DNA of 64,000 bases. Origin: Planctomycetaceae bacterium UBA6172 (lineage in GTDB: Bacteria; Planctomycetota; Planctomycetia; Pirellulales; Pirellulaceae). The notes beneath the pieces are model-generated. The model did no database searches and was not told the DNA's origin. It saw only the letters and a list, made by a program, of their open reading frames with translations. Both the position numbers and the translations under genes were made by a program. The stretch covers positions 41,151 to 105,150 of the forward strand of contig DITY01000230.1 in assembly GCA_002422955.1 (NCBI GenBank), in the 5' to 3' direction. This document shows positions 1 to 8,707 of the stretch, piece by piece. How positions within the stretch are numbered: position 1 is the first letter of the stretch; every line of letters begins with the position of its first letter.

Positions 1-321
1 CCATACCGAACCGCTGCCACTGCCCTCACTCTGGATGACTCTCCCGACGATCGAGGTACTATCCCCGCGAGTTTCGATGTGAACCACGCTATGGTGGCAC
101 TGCTCATAGACCCCGACGGCAATCCGCTCTTCGGGCGTTAGTCCCTCCAGTTCATCCTCGTCGTCGAGCAGGCCGGTTTCGGTGGTCGGGTTCGCCATGA
201 CCACTGCATTCTGGCCATACGCCAATGAAAGTCCCCACATGCCCGCTGAGAGGGTCGGCAGGATCATGGTGACGGCCGCCAGGGTATTTCCGAATCGAAG
301 CATCCACGCTGAAGTCGCCAA
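1..321 (-). CDS. HtrA/DegP-like serine protease, N-terminal part (cut by window edge)
   Basis: Only the first ~107 codons are present; the frame is open to position 1. The translation has a hydrophobic Sec-type signal (about residues 10-35, ending LSLAYG), an acidic linker, a LTPEERIAVGVYE segment, then SVVHIETR and GSGSGSVW. That is how planctomycete trypsin-like S1C (HtrA/DegP) proteases begin, just before the catalytic His. The family degrades or refolds damaged envelope proteins in the periplasm. I chose the TTG at 321 because a GGAGGG lies 8 nt upstream (330-335); ATG codons at 375 and 303 are also in frame, and 303 would give a compact signal peptide. The catalytic triad and PDZ domains lie outside the window, so the subfamily is inferred. 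Confidence 0.7.
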   Translation of the reverse strand, partial: MATSAWMLRFGNTLAAVTMILPTLSAGMWGLSLAYGQNAVVMANPTTETGLLDDEDELEGLTPEERIAVGVYEQCHHSVVHIETRGDSTSIVGRVIQSEGSGSGSVW

Positions 322-508
322 GATGATTTCCCTCCGTGTGACCAACTCGGTTATCGTCCCCTCCGCGCCAACCATCGCGGCGGCCGAGACAAAGGGACCA
401 TAGCCAATTCATCGTCACGCGGGCAACACAGATCGGGTCTGTTTTGGGTGGTTCCAGACTTGCCTTCTGGGGGGGCGTGGTCGCGGCTTCATTATATCCG
501 CACCGACT

Positions 509-1750
509 TTATGCCCAGCCACCCAATTCGGCGGCGCGACGAACCCGGTTGATGCCGATCATGTAGGCGGCGGAGCGGAGCGATATTTGGTTCTGTTGGG
601 CGGTCTGCCAGACATTTTCGAACGCGTCGAGCATCGTTTTGTCGAGTTCTTGTCGGACCCGATCGAGGCTCCAGCGGTAATGTTGGCGGTTCTGAACCCA
701 CTCGAAATAGCTCACCGTGACCCCCCCCGCATTCGCCAAAATATCCGGCAGGATCGTCACGCCGCGTTCGGTTAATCGCCGGTCGGCATCGGGCATCAGC
801 GGCTCGTTAGCTGCCTCGATGATGATTGAAGCGGAGATCTGGTCGCAGTTGTCTCCGTCGATCACGCGACCCAGGGCGGCGGGAATCAGGACGTCAATGC
901 CCTGCAGTGTCAGTAGCGCCTTGGCGGGCAGGACCTCGCACTTGTCGTAGCCTAGGAGCGATTTGCTCGGACGATCCAAGGTGTGCCGCAGCAGGTCGGG
1001 AATATTCAGGCCATTGGGGCAGTAGTACGTGCCCGAAACGTCCCCGACCGCCACGATCGGGAACTGGGATTCGTGCAGGTATTTGGCGGCGTGAGATCCG
1101 ACATTGCCGAAGCCCTGGATGGCGACTTTGGTATCTTCCGGGCGTTTCCCGATTCGCTTCACCAGTTTGGTGGTGAGGGTGCCGACCCCTCGCCCGGTCG
1201 CTTCTTCACGGCCTCGCGAGCCATACTCTTCGACCGGTTTCCCCGTGATGACCGAGGGGTTGAATCCGTGGTACTTCTCCCATTGGTTTCGAAACCAGCT
1301 CATCACCCGATGGTCGGTTCCCATGTCGGGGGCGGGGATATCCGTGTCTGGGCCGACGATGTCGTGGATCTGGTCAACAAACGCGCGCGTCAACCGCTCC
1401 AACTCCCGGACCGACAACGTTTTGGGATCGATCCCAATTCCGCCTTTGGCGCCGCCGTAAGGCAGGTCGACAACCGCGGTCTTCCAAGTCATCAAGCTCG
1501 CTAATGCTCGAACCTCGTCCAGGTCGACTTCGGGGTGATACCGCAAGCCTCCCTTCATCGGCCCCCGGCTTTTGTCGTGTTGGACGCGAAATCCGGTGTG
1601 CGTGGCCAGTTCGCCGTTGTCGCGCTCGAAAGTTACCTGGACTTGAACCTCACGCTGCGGCATCAGCAGCATTTCGCGAACGGACTCGCTGATTTCCAGT
1701 CGATCAGCGGCGGCATCAAAAAAGATCTTGGTCGTTTCGGATGGTTTCAT
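509..1750 (-). CDS. gdhA: Glutamate dehydrogenase (Glu/Leu/Phe/Val dehydrogenase family)
   Basis: A 413-residue protein of normal family length. It interconverts glutamate and 2-oxoglutarate plus ammonia in the cytoplasm. The N-terminal dimerisation/substrate domain has the conserved lysines in GPMKGGLRYHP (K66), TWKTAV (K90) and PYGGAKGGIGID (K102, catalytic), and Asp142 in PAPDMGT. The Rossmann domain carries GFGNVG at 213-218. These residues favour glutamate dehydrogenase over leucine or phenylalanine dehydrogenase, although NAD versus NADP use cannot be read safely. It stands alone on the minus strand; 235 bases separate it from the next gene and no clear Shine-Dalgarno precedes the ATG. 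Confidence 0.93.
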   Translation of the reverse strand: MKPSETTKIFFDAAADRLEISESVREMLLMPQREVQVQVTFERDNGELATHTGFRVQHDKSRGPMKGGLRYHPEVDLDEVRALASLMTWKTAVVDLPYGGAKGGIGIDPKTLSVRELERLTRAFVDQIHDIVGPDTDIPAPDMGTDHRVMSWFRNQWEKYHGFNPSVITGKPVEEYGSRGREEATGRGVGTLTTKLVKRIGKRPEDTKVAIQGFGNVGSHAAKYLHESQFPIVAVGDVSGTYYCPNGLNIPDLLRHTLDRPSKSLLGYDKCEVLPAKALLTLQGIDVLIPAALGRVIDGDNCDQISASIIIEAANEPLMPDADRRLTERGVTILPDILANAGGVTVSYFEWVQNRQHYRWSLDRVRQELDKTMLDAFENVWQTAQQNQISLRSAAYMIGINRVRRAAELGGWA

Positions 1751-1985
1751 CGCGGTGAGAACTTCAGGTTCGGCTTCCGCTACGTCGGCTGCGGAGGCGG
1801 TTGGGAAAGGGGAGGACCGAGGAGTAAGGGGGTGCGACCAGGGCAGCCGGTTCGGTGCCCAGGCTTGAAACTAAACTTCAGGATAGCGAGTTTTTGCGGT
1901 TGGCGGACGCACGCTCCCGTCGTCGGCCTGGGGTTCGCAGCGCGTCCAGGGTGCCCCGCGGCCGGTCCATCGCCTCACTCGGAGG

Positions 1986-2963
1986 TTAAGGTTGGACGAC
2001 TGCTGCTCTGAGCGGCAGTCCGGCTAGGCCAGCCATCAAGTTCTCGGCACAGATCTCTGCCATCGCGTCACGCGCCGCGACTGTCGCGCTGCCGATGTGT
2101 GGCAGGATCAGGCAATTCGGTAACTCCACCAGGGGGTGGGTGGCCGGTAAAGGCTCTGGGTCGGTGACATCCAGCCCTGCCGCCATCGGCCGACCGCGGG
2201 TTAACGCGTCCGCCAACGCCTGTTGGTCGATCACGGCCCCACGAGACGTGTTGACCAGGACTGCGGTCGTTTTCATCAACGCTAGCTGAGGGGCACCGAT
2301 CATGCCTCGCGTTTGCTCGGTCAGATCGGTGTGGATCGACACGAAATCACTCTGCCGGAGCAATTCATCCAGAGGAACCCGCCGGGCACTTCCGATCTTC
2401 GATGTGTCCTTTTCACTGCGGGAGCTATAGATAACTTTCATGCCCCAGCCGCCGACCAGTCGTTGGGCAACGGCGAATCCGATTCGGCCAAGCCCGACGA
2501 TCCCGATCGTGCGCCCAACCAGGTCACAACCCAGCCACCCGGTCGGCTCCCAGGTCAGCCATTCTCCGCGGCGGACTTGGTCGCTGGCCGGTTTCAGGTG
2601 CCTCGCGGCCGCCAGCAGTAACGCCACCGCAATGTCGGCCGTGGCGTCGGTCAGTACGTCCGGCGTATTGCCGACCGCGACACCCCGCCGACGAGCTTCC
2701 GCCAAGTCGATGTTATTAACGCCCACCGCGAAATTGCTGATCACCTTCAGTTGCGGACCCGCGGCGTCGAAAACTTCAGAGTCGATCCGATCAGAAAGCA
2801 AGGACAGGACGCCATGGCAGCCTCGGACGCCCTGAAGCAATTCCTCCCGCGTGGGTGGAAGTCGGTCGGCCCAGACAGTGCAGTCGCATTGGCTGCGGAG
2901 GTGCTCGAGGGAATGCCGCGGGATTTGGCGGGTAATAAAAACTTGCGGTCTCGTTGACGTCAT
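1986..2963 (-). CDS. D-2-hydroxyacid dehydrogenase (glyoxylate/hydroxypyruvate reductase type)
   Basis: A 325-residue NAD(P)-dependent enzyme of the D-isomer-specific 2-hydroxyacid dehydrogenase family, closest in look to glycerate/glyoxylate reductases (GyaR/GhrB). It has FAVGVNNID in the substrate domain, a Rossmann GLGRIG at 157-162 and the catalytic triad Arg241 (NTSRGAVID), Glu270 (DPEPLP) and His289 (LPHIGSAT). An in-frame ATG further upstream (3020) would add 19 residues with no family similarity, so ATG 2963 was chosen. The exact substrate (glyoxylate, hydroxypyruvate or another 2-oxoacid) cannot be decided from sequence. Its start faces the divergent TPR gene across about 290 bases. 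Confidence 0.88.
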   Translation of the reverse strand: MTSTRPQVFITRQIPRHSLEHLRSQCDCTVWADRLPPTREELLQGVRGCHGVLSLLSDRIDSEVFDAAGPQLKVISNFAVGVNNIDLAEARRRGVAVGNTPDVLTDATADIAVALLLAAARHLKPASDQVRRGEWLTWEPTGWLGCDLVGRTIGIVGLGRIGFAVAQRLVGGWGMKVIYSSRSEKDTSKIGSARRVPLDELLRQSDFVSIHTDLTEQTRGMIGAPQLALMKTTAVLVNTSRGAVIDQQALADALTRGRPMAAGLDVTDPEPLPATHPLVELPNCLILPHIGSATVAARDAMAEICAENLMAGLAGLPLRAAVVQP

Positions 2964-3008
2964 GACGAGTCTCTTGTGAAGCCTAACAAATGGAAAAGTC
3001 GCTCGTTT

Positions 3009-3041
3009 CAGCCCGCCCACGAGCGGGCTGGCGAACGCCAG
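3009..3041. repeat. Paired hairpins (REP-like inverted repeats)
   Basis: Two overlapping perfect inverted repeats lie in the divergent intergenic region: an 8-bp stem CAGCCCGC/GCGGGCTG (3009-3016 and 3023-3030, 6-nt loop) and a 6-bp stem CTGGCG/CGCCAG (3028-3033 and 3036-3041). They share bases, so only one forms at a time. The GC-rich, non-coding setting resembles REP-like interspersed elements. No second copy was seen in this window, so that class is only a suggestion. Confidence 0.4.
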
Positions 3042-3255
3042 CGGTCGTCGAGCGCAGCTGTCTTATCTGGCGGTCGCTAATTCGCGGGATGGTTTCTACG
3101 GGGCGGATTTCGGTGTGTCCAAACCGCTGGTCATTCGGTTAGGATAAAATGGACAAATCGGCATGTGCATCCACCGGTCCGCAGTTGAGGGTGAGAATGT
3201 GTGTCGCTGGGTCGTCTTTCGTTCTCCGAGTAAATCAATCCTTCAAGGCCGTCCC

Positions 3256-5100
3256 ATGATGATGTTGAGCGATGAATCCTTGCCTTCAGGGTCGGGCGTT
3301 CAGCCGACTTCGCCCGGTGATCGCTGTCGTCTTTTTCGCAGGTCGGATGGGCCTCCGCTGAGTTTTGTCTTGTGGTGCTTGGTCGTCGGGCTCGCCATGT
3401 TCATCCCGTCAGGGTTTATTGCGGTCGCCCAGGATGCGGCAGCGACGCAGCCGGCAGCGGCAGCAGCGGATAGTGACGCGGACAAAGCGGATTCAAAACC
3501 GACCGCAGTCCCACCGGCAACTACGGATGGCCAGACGGACTTGGATGAGGCCATGATTCGCCGCATTGACGCGGAAACGCCGAAACAGCTGCAGGCGGTG
3601 ATCACGCTTCTGGAATCGGCCTTGGCGAAGGGTTTGAGCGAGGAAAGTCAGGCCTTTGCAAAAAAAATGGTCGGCTCGATTCGCCTGGAGCGCGCTCAGG
3701 GAATCGTCGCCGAATTGACTCAAGGGGGTGGCGTTCGGGCCCGGCAGTTGAGGTCGGAGGCATTGCAGGCACTTCGCTCGGCGATTGAGAGCGACGCCGG
3801 TTTGGTCGAGGCCCACTTGCTGATCGCGCGGCTTAACTTGCTTCCCGAAGGCGATCTGGAAGAAGCCCGCAGGTCGGCCGGGCGTGCGGTCGAGCTACTG
3901 GTCAAGGACCCGAAAGCGCAGAGCAATGCGTATTTGGTTCGAGCCCTCTGTCAGGCCGAAGAGGAGGCGAGGAAGGCCGACTTTGATTTAGCGGTCCAAG
4001 CCGATCCGACCAGTTCCGAGGCTCGTCAGGCCCGAGCACTGAACAGGCTACGAACCGAGGATGTCGCCGGTGCTGTCGAAGACTTTACGGTGGTTTTTAA
4101 GCAGGACCCCACCAACCAGGCCGTCGCCCAAGTGATTGTTGAGCAATTGGTCAGCTTGGGGCGAACGGACGATGCGCTCAAGCTTCTCGGTGAGGCGATT
4201 GAGGCCAGTCCGAGCGAGGGTTTGCACCGGCTCCGCGGTCTGATTTATCGTGCCGAGGGTAAGGAGGACGAAGCCTTGGCCGAGTTTGGCAAGGCGCTGG
4301 AGCTGCAACCCAAGGATGCGATCTCCCTGCTGCAGCGTGCCGAAATCTCATTGGGCCGCGGTGACGTCAAAGCCGCCAAGGGTGATTTGGAGCAAGCGAT
4401 TCGGGTAGAACCGAGGGTTGCGGACAGCGTCGCCGCCGTACGCGTGCGCTGCTACATCGCCGTCGAGGAAGGCCGCTTGGCCGATGCGATCAATGACATG
4501 TCACTTATTGTGCAGGCCAGTTCCGACGACCCGTTCTGGAAGCTGCAGTTGGCGAACCTTTACGTTCAAGACAAGCGTCCCAGAAAGGCGATCGAATTGA
4601 CGAGCGAAATCCTGCAGGCCGATCCGGACAATACTTCGGCGTTGCGGACCCGCGCCGACACGTTGCTCGGATTGGGGGAGCATGCGGACGCGATTCGGGA
4701 TTATGAGCGGGCCATCGATCTCGGGGTCGATAATCCGCTGCTTCGAAGCGGCATCCTCAACAATCTTGCTTGGGTCCTAGCCACGTCGACTCAGGATGGT
4801 CTTCGCAGCGGCACGCGGGCCGTGCAGTTCGGTAAGGAGGCCGCGGAGTTGACCGAGTTCAAAGAGCCCCACATCCTCAGCACTCTCGCCGCGGCCTACG
4901 CCGAGAGCGGGGACTTCGACGAGGCCGTTAAATGGAGCGGCAAGGCGGTGGAGTTGGCCAAGGAGTTGGGCAACGAGCAATTGGAGCAACTTGAGGAAGA
5001 ATTGCAGAGCTTCAAAGACAAAAAGCCGTGGCGAGAAAAGCAAGAAACCGAAGAGAATAAGGCTCCCCTGTTGCCGCCAGAAGATTTGATCGATACTTGA
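3256..5100 (+). CDS. Exported or membrane-anchored TPR protein
   Basis: A 614-residue protein. A hydrophobic segment (about residues 35-55) ends in AVAQ, a likely signal peptide or membrane anchor. It is followed by an Ala/Asp-rich linker, then a long array of tetratricopeptide repeats (for example LHRLRGLIYRAEGKEDEAL and ALRTRADTLLGLGEHADAI) with the usual A-x-A-L spacing up to about residue 575, and a charged tail. TPR arrays are protein-protein scaffolds; no catalytic domain is visible, so the partner is unknown. ATG 3256 was chosen because the longer frame (from 3163) lacks a plausible N-terminus. The stop lies 75 bases before the dihydrofolate reductase ATG, so co-transcription is likely. 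Confidence 0.8.
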   Translation: MMMLSDESLPSGSGVQPTSPGDRCRLFRRSDGPPLSFVLWCLVVGLAMFIPSGFIAVAQDAAATQPAAAAADSDADKADSKPTAVPPATTDGQTDLDEAMIRRIDAETPKQLQAVITLLESALAKGLSEESQAFAKKMVGSIRLERAQGIVAELTQGGGVRARQLRSEALQALRSAIESDAGLVEAHLLIARLNLLPEGDLEEARRSAGRAVELLVKDPKAQSNAYLVRALCQAEEEARKADFDLAVQADPTSSEARQARALNRLRTEDVAGAVEDFTVVFKQDPTNQAVAQVIVEQLVSLGRTDDALKLLGEAIEASPSEGLHRLRGLIYRAEGKEDEALAEFGKALELQPKDAISLLQRAEISLGRGDVKAAKGDLEQAIRVEPRVADSVAAVRVRCYIAVEEGRLADAINDMSLIVQASSDDPFWKLQLANLYVQDKRPRKAIELTSEILQADPDNTSALRTRADTLLGLGEHADAIRDYERAIDLGVDNPLLRSGILNNLAWVLATSTQDGLRSGTRAVQFGKEAAELTEFKEPHILSTLAAAYAESGDFDEAVKWSGKAVELAKELGNEQLEQLEEELQSFKDKKPWREKQETEENKAPLLPPEDLIDT

Positions 5101-5175
5101 ACCCGTCCCTTGCCCCCTGTGTTAGTCGACCGGCCCACTTTGGTAACCCAGCATCACCCAGCCCGAGCCCCAGCG

Positions 5176-5688
5176 ATGGTGGTAGCCGCCACCTCTGCAG
5201 GGGTCATCGGAAGCGATGGTGTGATGCCCTGGCACTTGGGGCGAGACTTGGGGCGTTTCAAACGCCTTACGATGGGCGGGGTGCTGCTGATGGGGCGGAA
5301 AACCTTCGATTCGATCGGGCGGCCGTTGCCGGGTCGTCAGACTATCGTGCTGTCCCGGAACCGAGAATGGCGGTACCCGGGGGTTCATGCCGTGTCATCT
5401 CCCGGGCAGGCGATGCAGCGGCTCAATCAATTGGCTTCACCGGGATTTGTGGTAGGGGGGGCCGAGATCTACCGTCTGATGATGCCCTACGTGAGCATGA
5501 TTTGGCTGACCCAGGTTTGGTCGTCGGCTTCCGGTGACACGCTGATTAACTTGGACTGGCCAGAATTTTGCCTTGCGGAAGTGACTCGATTCCCCCAGAC
5601 GGGGCGGGATTCCGCTCCAACTGAGCTCCAAAAGTGGGTCCGCGGAAAAAAATCCGCTTTTAAATTGCCGGTCCCCATTGAGTCCTAG
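5176..5688 (+). CDS. folA: Dihydrofolate reductase
   Basis: Reduces dihydrofolate to tetrahydrofolate with NADPH in the cytoplasm. From ATG 5176 it is 170 residues, a normal DHFR length, and opens MVVAATSAGVIGSDGVMPW, matching the family N-terminus. Visible landmarks are the PWHL loop, then RDLGRFKRLTMGG carrying the folate-side Asp/Arg, GRKTFDSIGRPLPGR (NADPH site), and GGAEIYRLMMPYV (second dinucleotide contact). A TTG at 5110 would extend the frame by 22 residues without DHFR similarity. Placement directly ahead of ribosomal genes is unusual. Confidence 0.92.
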   Translation: MVVAATSAGVIGSDGVMPWHLGRDLGRFKRLTMGGVLLMGRKTFDSIGRPLPGRQTIVLSRNREWRYPGVHAVSSPGQAMQRLNQLASPGFVVGGAEIYRLMMPYVSMIWLTQVWSSASGDTLINLDWPEFCLAEVTRFPQTGRDSAPTELQKWVRGKKSAFKLPVPIES

Positions 5689-5707
5689 GCGAAGTTCGCT
5701 CTATATT
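5678..5707 (+). promoter_or_regulatory. Candidate sigma70-type promoter for the ribosomal cluster
   Basis: TTGAGT (5678-5683) and TATATT (5702-5707) are separated by 18 bases, overlapping the end of folA. It would start transcription about 100 bases before rpsM. The match is moderate. A TTGACA at 5719-5724 has no matching -10 and was not chosen. Confidence 0.35.
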
Positions 5708-5815
5708 CTTATCCCCGATTGACAGTAATTTCCCGCAGTCGCGGCCGAACAGGTTTTCCGATCCTCGGGAATCAGCCGTCCAACACGAAATGACCGGTTC
5801 TACCGGAGGTTTTCC

Positions 5816-6199
5816 ATGCCCCGTATGATGGGGGTCGATATCCCCAATGAAAAGCAGATTCAATATTCTCTAACTTACCTCTATGGCGTTGGTCTCTACA
5901 CCGCCCGCGAGGTTTGTGAGAAGCTCCAGATCGATCCAGCCCGTCGTGCTAGCGATTTGTCCGAAGAGGAGTTGAGCCGGATTTCGACGATGCTCGAGCG
6001 TGACTACACGGTCGAAGGGCCGTTGCGTCGGCAAGTCACCCAAAACATTAGCCGTTTGCGGGAGATCAAGTGTTATCGCGGGATGCGGCACCGGGCGAGT
6101 CTTCCTGTCCGTGGGCAGCGGACCAAGACGAATGCGAGAACGCGGAAGGGTCCGCGTAAAACGGTGGCCGGTAAGAAGGGTGTTAAGGATCTGCGATAG
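5816..6199 (+). CDS. rpsM: Small ribosomal subunit protein uS13
   Basis: A 127-residue S13 that binds the head of 16S rRNA and contacts the P-site tRNA and the inter-subunit bridges. The N-terminal helix-turn-helix region ([21 protein letters not shown]) and the basic C-terminus ([19 protein letters not shown], then [11 protein letters not shown]) are typical. GGAGG lies 6-7 nt before the ATG, one of the clearest ribosome binding sites in the window. The rpmJ gene that often precedes it is not found between folA and rpsM. Confidence 0.97.
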   Translation: MPRMMGVDIPNEKQIQYSLTYLYGVGLYTAREVCEKLQIDPARRASDLSEEELSRISTMLERDYTVEGPLRRQVTQNISRLREIKCYRGMRHRASLPVRGQRTKTNARTRKGPRKTVAGKKGVKDLR

Positions 6200-6426
6200 C
6201 TCCTCGTCGGTCGTGACTAGCACGTGGCTGTTTGCGGCTCGGATGGGATTGCTAACTGGGTTTATGGCCTGGTGCCGCGATCGATGTTTTTTGCCGGCCG
6301 GGTTCTCGGCGGGCTTTGTTGATTGGCGTGGAGTTTGTTGTCGGCGGCGGTGTGGGTTCGGTCCCGCGTCGTGCAGTCGCTTTGAAGGTTTTTAGAGTCA
6401 GTTAATACGATTCGGCAGGTTTCGCG

Positions 6427-6810
6427 GTGGCAAAAACAAACAAGAAAAAGCGTGTTCGTAGAAACGTTAGCAGTGGGGTTGTTCACATCCACAGCACCTT
6501 CAACAACACGACGGTGACGATTACGGATCCCCGCGGAGATACGCTTTGTTGGGCGACCGCTGGCACCTCTGGATTCAAGGGGAGTCGTAAGAGCACGCCA
6601 TTTGCTGGTCAGTGTGCGGCTCAGCAGGCGGCGGAGAAGGCCACCAAGTTCGGGATGCGGGACGTTGAAGTTCGGGTCAAGGGGCCCGGGTCGGGGCGTG
6701 AAAGTGCAATCACTTCGTTGCAGGCTGCTGGTCTGAACGTCAAGTTGATCGAGGATGTGACGCCGATTCCTCATAACGGTTGTCGTCCTCGCAAGAAACG
6801 CCGCGTCTAG
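6427..6810 (+). CDS. rpsK: Small ribosomal subunit protein uS11
   Basis: A 127-residue S11, part of the 30S platform near the anticodon-codon helix of the E site. It contains [18 protein letters not shown], the [14 protein letters not shown] region and the conserved end [16 protein letters not shown]. Translation begins at GTG 6427 (encoding MAKTNKKKR). It follows rpsM after 227 bases in which no gene or RNA was recognised, an unusually large gap for this operon. Confidence 0.97.
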   Translation: MAKTNKKKRVRRNVSSGVVHIHSTFNNTTVTITDPRGDTLCWATAGTSGFKGSRKSTPFAGQCAAQQAAEKATKFGMRDVEVRVKGPGSGRESAITSLQAAGLNVKLIEDVTPIPHNGCRPRKKRRV

Positions 6811-6887
6811 TTGCGGGTGGCTAGCGGTTGTACCGTCCGCTGTCCGAGTTGTCCGTCCACATTTACCCGAAATAGAGGTTTTCCCCG

Positions 6888-7874
6888 ATGCACATTCGAT
6901 GGCGCGGAATGGAGCTGCCAGGAACTCTGGAAGTCGACCGGCAGTCGTTGACGTCCAATTACGGAAAGTTCATTGCCGAACCCTTCGAACGTGGTTTTGG
7001 CGCCAGCGTTGGAAATAGTCTGCGGAGAGTTTTGCTTAGCAGTCTCATGGGGAGTGCCGTAACTCAGATTAAAATTCGGGGTGCTCAGCACGAGTTCACG
7101 ACCATCGAGGGTGTGGTTGAAGACGTTACGGACATCGTTCTGAACGTGAAAAGCCTGATCGTTCGAAATCTCAGCGAAGCGACCCGCGTGATTACGCTGG
7201 AAAGCAATAAGGCTGGGGTCTTGACGGGGGCGGATATCGAGACTGATGCCGATGTGGAGATCGTCAACAAGGATCACGTGATCGCGACGCTCACTCGCGA
7301 TGTCCCTTTCATGATGGAAATGGTCGTCGAGAATGGGCGAGGCTATGTGCCCAGCACTGAGCATAGCGTGGTAGATCACGAGATCGGTATCATTCCGGTC
7401 GACGCGGTTTTTAGTCCGGTTACGCGAGTTCGTTACCAAGTCGAAGACACCCGCGTCGGGCAAAAGACGAATTACGACCGGTTGATTCTCGAAGTTTGGA
7501 CCGACGGTTCGGTGACGCCCGAGCTGGCCTTGATCGAGGCCGCGAAGATTCTTCGAAAGCATCTCAATCCTTTCGTGCAGTATCGAGAGCTGGGGCCGAG
7601 TATTTTTTCGGCAGGTCGCGGTGGTGCTGGTTCCGCCGAGGCACAGCTCGAGAGCAAGCTGAACATGAAGCTGGCGGAGCTTCGTCTGTCTGTTCGTGCG
7701 AACAATTGTCTCGAGAGCGAGAATATCGCTACCTTGCGAGATTTGGTTCAGCGGACGGAGGACCAGTTGCTGGAAGTTCGAAACTTCGGAGACACCACTC
7801 TCAATGAAGTTCGTGAAAAACTTGCCCAATATGGTTTGCACCTCGGGATGCGAGTGCCATCCAGTGCTCTTTAG
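6888..7874 (+). CDS. rpoA: DNA-directed RNA polymerase subunit alpha
   Basis: A 328-residue alpha subunit, the assembly platform of RNA polymerase and the contact for UP elements and activators. The N-terminal domain has [20 protein letters not shown]; the C-terminal domain has [35 protein letters not shown] and [17 protein letters not shown]. Length is normal. It directly follows rpsK (77 bases); the rpsD gene usually found here in alpha operons is absent. An AGAGG sits upstream of the ATG. Confidence 0.97.
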   Translation: MHIRWRGMELPGTLEVDRQSLTSNYGKFIAEPFERGFGASVGNSLRRVLLSSLMGSAVTQIKIRGAQHEFTTIEGVVEDVTDIVLNVKSLIVRNLSEATRVITLESNKAGVLTGADIETDADVEIVNKDHVIATLTRDVPFMMEMVVENGRGYVPSTEHSVVDHEIGIIPVDAVFSPVTRVRYQVEDTRVGQKTNYDRLILEVWTDGSVTPELALIEAAKILRKHLNPFVQYRELGPSIFSAGRGGAGSAEAQLESKLNMKLAELRLSVRANNCLESENIATLRDLVQRTEDQLLEVRNFGDTTLNEVREKLAQYGLHLGMRVPSSAL

Positions 7875-7988
7875 TTGTTAGTCTGCTTTATTTACGTCTC
7901 CTTTCGCGCTGCGGGTTGCAGAGCGGGGTGGCCTTTTTGAGACACGTTCACTTCATCAGTTTGGTTGCCAACGGCAACGGATCGAATC

Positions 7989-8567
7989 ATGCGACATCGA
8001 AGAAAAAGTCGGCGGTTGGGTAGAAGCTCCAGCCATCGCAAGGCACTTTTGAAAAATTTGGCCAGCGCGATTTTCCTAACCGAGCGTGATGCGGAAGGTG
8101 CGGATAATGCACCTAAGGTCCCCGGTCGGATCGTGACCACCTTGGAAAAGGCAAAAGAGGTTCGTCCGCTCGTTGAAAAATGCATCACCATCGCCAAGAA
8201 TTCGCTCCCAGCCGCCGAAGAGGCAAAGCAATTCGCCTCCGCCGCACTGCGTGGAAGCGACGACTACAAGTCGTGGCGGAAGAGCGATCAGTGGCAAAAG
8301 TGGGCCGCTGCTAGAGCGCCGGTGGTTAACGCCCGTCGTCGGGTGTTGCAGCTGATCGGAGATAAGGACGCTACTCGGGTTCTCTTTGATCGTGTCGCTT
8401 CCCGGTTCTCGGACCGACCGGGCGGTTATACTCGAATTGTTCGACTTGCTACGCCGCGACTTGGTGACGCCGGTACGCGCGCGATTCTTGAGTTCGTTGG
8501 GACGAATGATCGTCTGAAGAAGAAGAGTGTCAAGCCGGCATTCGCTGCGGAGGGAGTCACAGAGTGA
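7989..8567 (+). CDS. rplQ: Large ribosomal subunit protein bL17 (long form)
   Basis: L17 binds 23S rRNA near the peptide exit tunnel. The start at ATG 7989 gives the canonical opening MRHRRKSRRLGRSSSHRKAL; an upstream ATG (7965) adds 8 unrelated residues. At 192 residues it is longer than the usual 115-130. The core has IVTTLEKAKEVRPLVEK and the C-terminal RFSDRPGGYTRIVRL signature. An extra lysine/tryptophan-rich segment of about 45 residues (roughly 72-116) lies between these halves, and there is a short tail. It follows rpoA after 114 bases and probably ends the operon. Confidence 0.94.
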   Translation: MRHRRKSRRLGRSSSHRKALLKNLASAIFLTERDAEGADNAPKVPGRIVTTLEKAKEVRPLVEKCITIAKNSLPAAEEAKQFASAALRGSDDYKSWRKSDQWQKWAAARAPVVNARRRVLQLIGDKDATRVLFDRVASRFSDRPGGYTRIVRLATPRLGDAGTRAILEFVGTNDRLKKKSVKPAFAAEGVTE

Positions 8568-8659
8568 CGCCCATCTGTAAGTTTCCGAGTTTCCCAATTT
8601 CGTTGTTTTTCGTCTTGCGACGCGGCTCCTAAGTCGCGTATGACGCACATTAGTGATCG

Positions 8660-8678
8660 ACCCGATGGATCGGGTTTT
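8660..8678 (+). terminator. Candidate Rho-independent terminator after rplQ
   Basis: A 6-bp stem ACCCGA/TCGGGT with a TGGA loop, followed at once by TTTT, 93 bases after the rplQ stop and just before the next gene's ribosome binding site. The stem is short, so it may act as a partial terminator. Confidence 0.4.
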
Positions 8679-8707
8679 CGAGATGTTTCAGCGCAGGGAG
8701 TGTGCTC

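Noticed and set aside
182..403. 73-codon plus-strand frame near the left edge.
   Set aside because: Antisense to the HtrA-like protease start, which has a signal peptide and family motifs.
3163..3255. Longer starts for the TPR protein and similar upstream extensions of several genes.
   Set aside because: The added residues show no signal peptide or family similarity; internal ATGs give normal N-termini.
5719..5724. TTGACA upstream of rpsM as a -35 element.
   Set aside because: No TATAAT-like word 16-18 bases downstream; the 5678/5702 pair fits better.
6000..6395. A 131-codon plus-strand frame spanning the end of rpsM and the gap.
   Set aside because: It overlaps rpsM in another frame, and its Cys/Arg/Gly-rich product looks like a shadow, not a gene.
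6807..7841. 344-codon minus-strand frame across rpoA.
   Set aside because: Antisense shadow of a certain rpoA gene.
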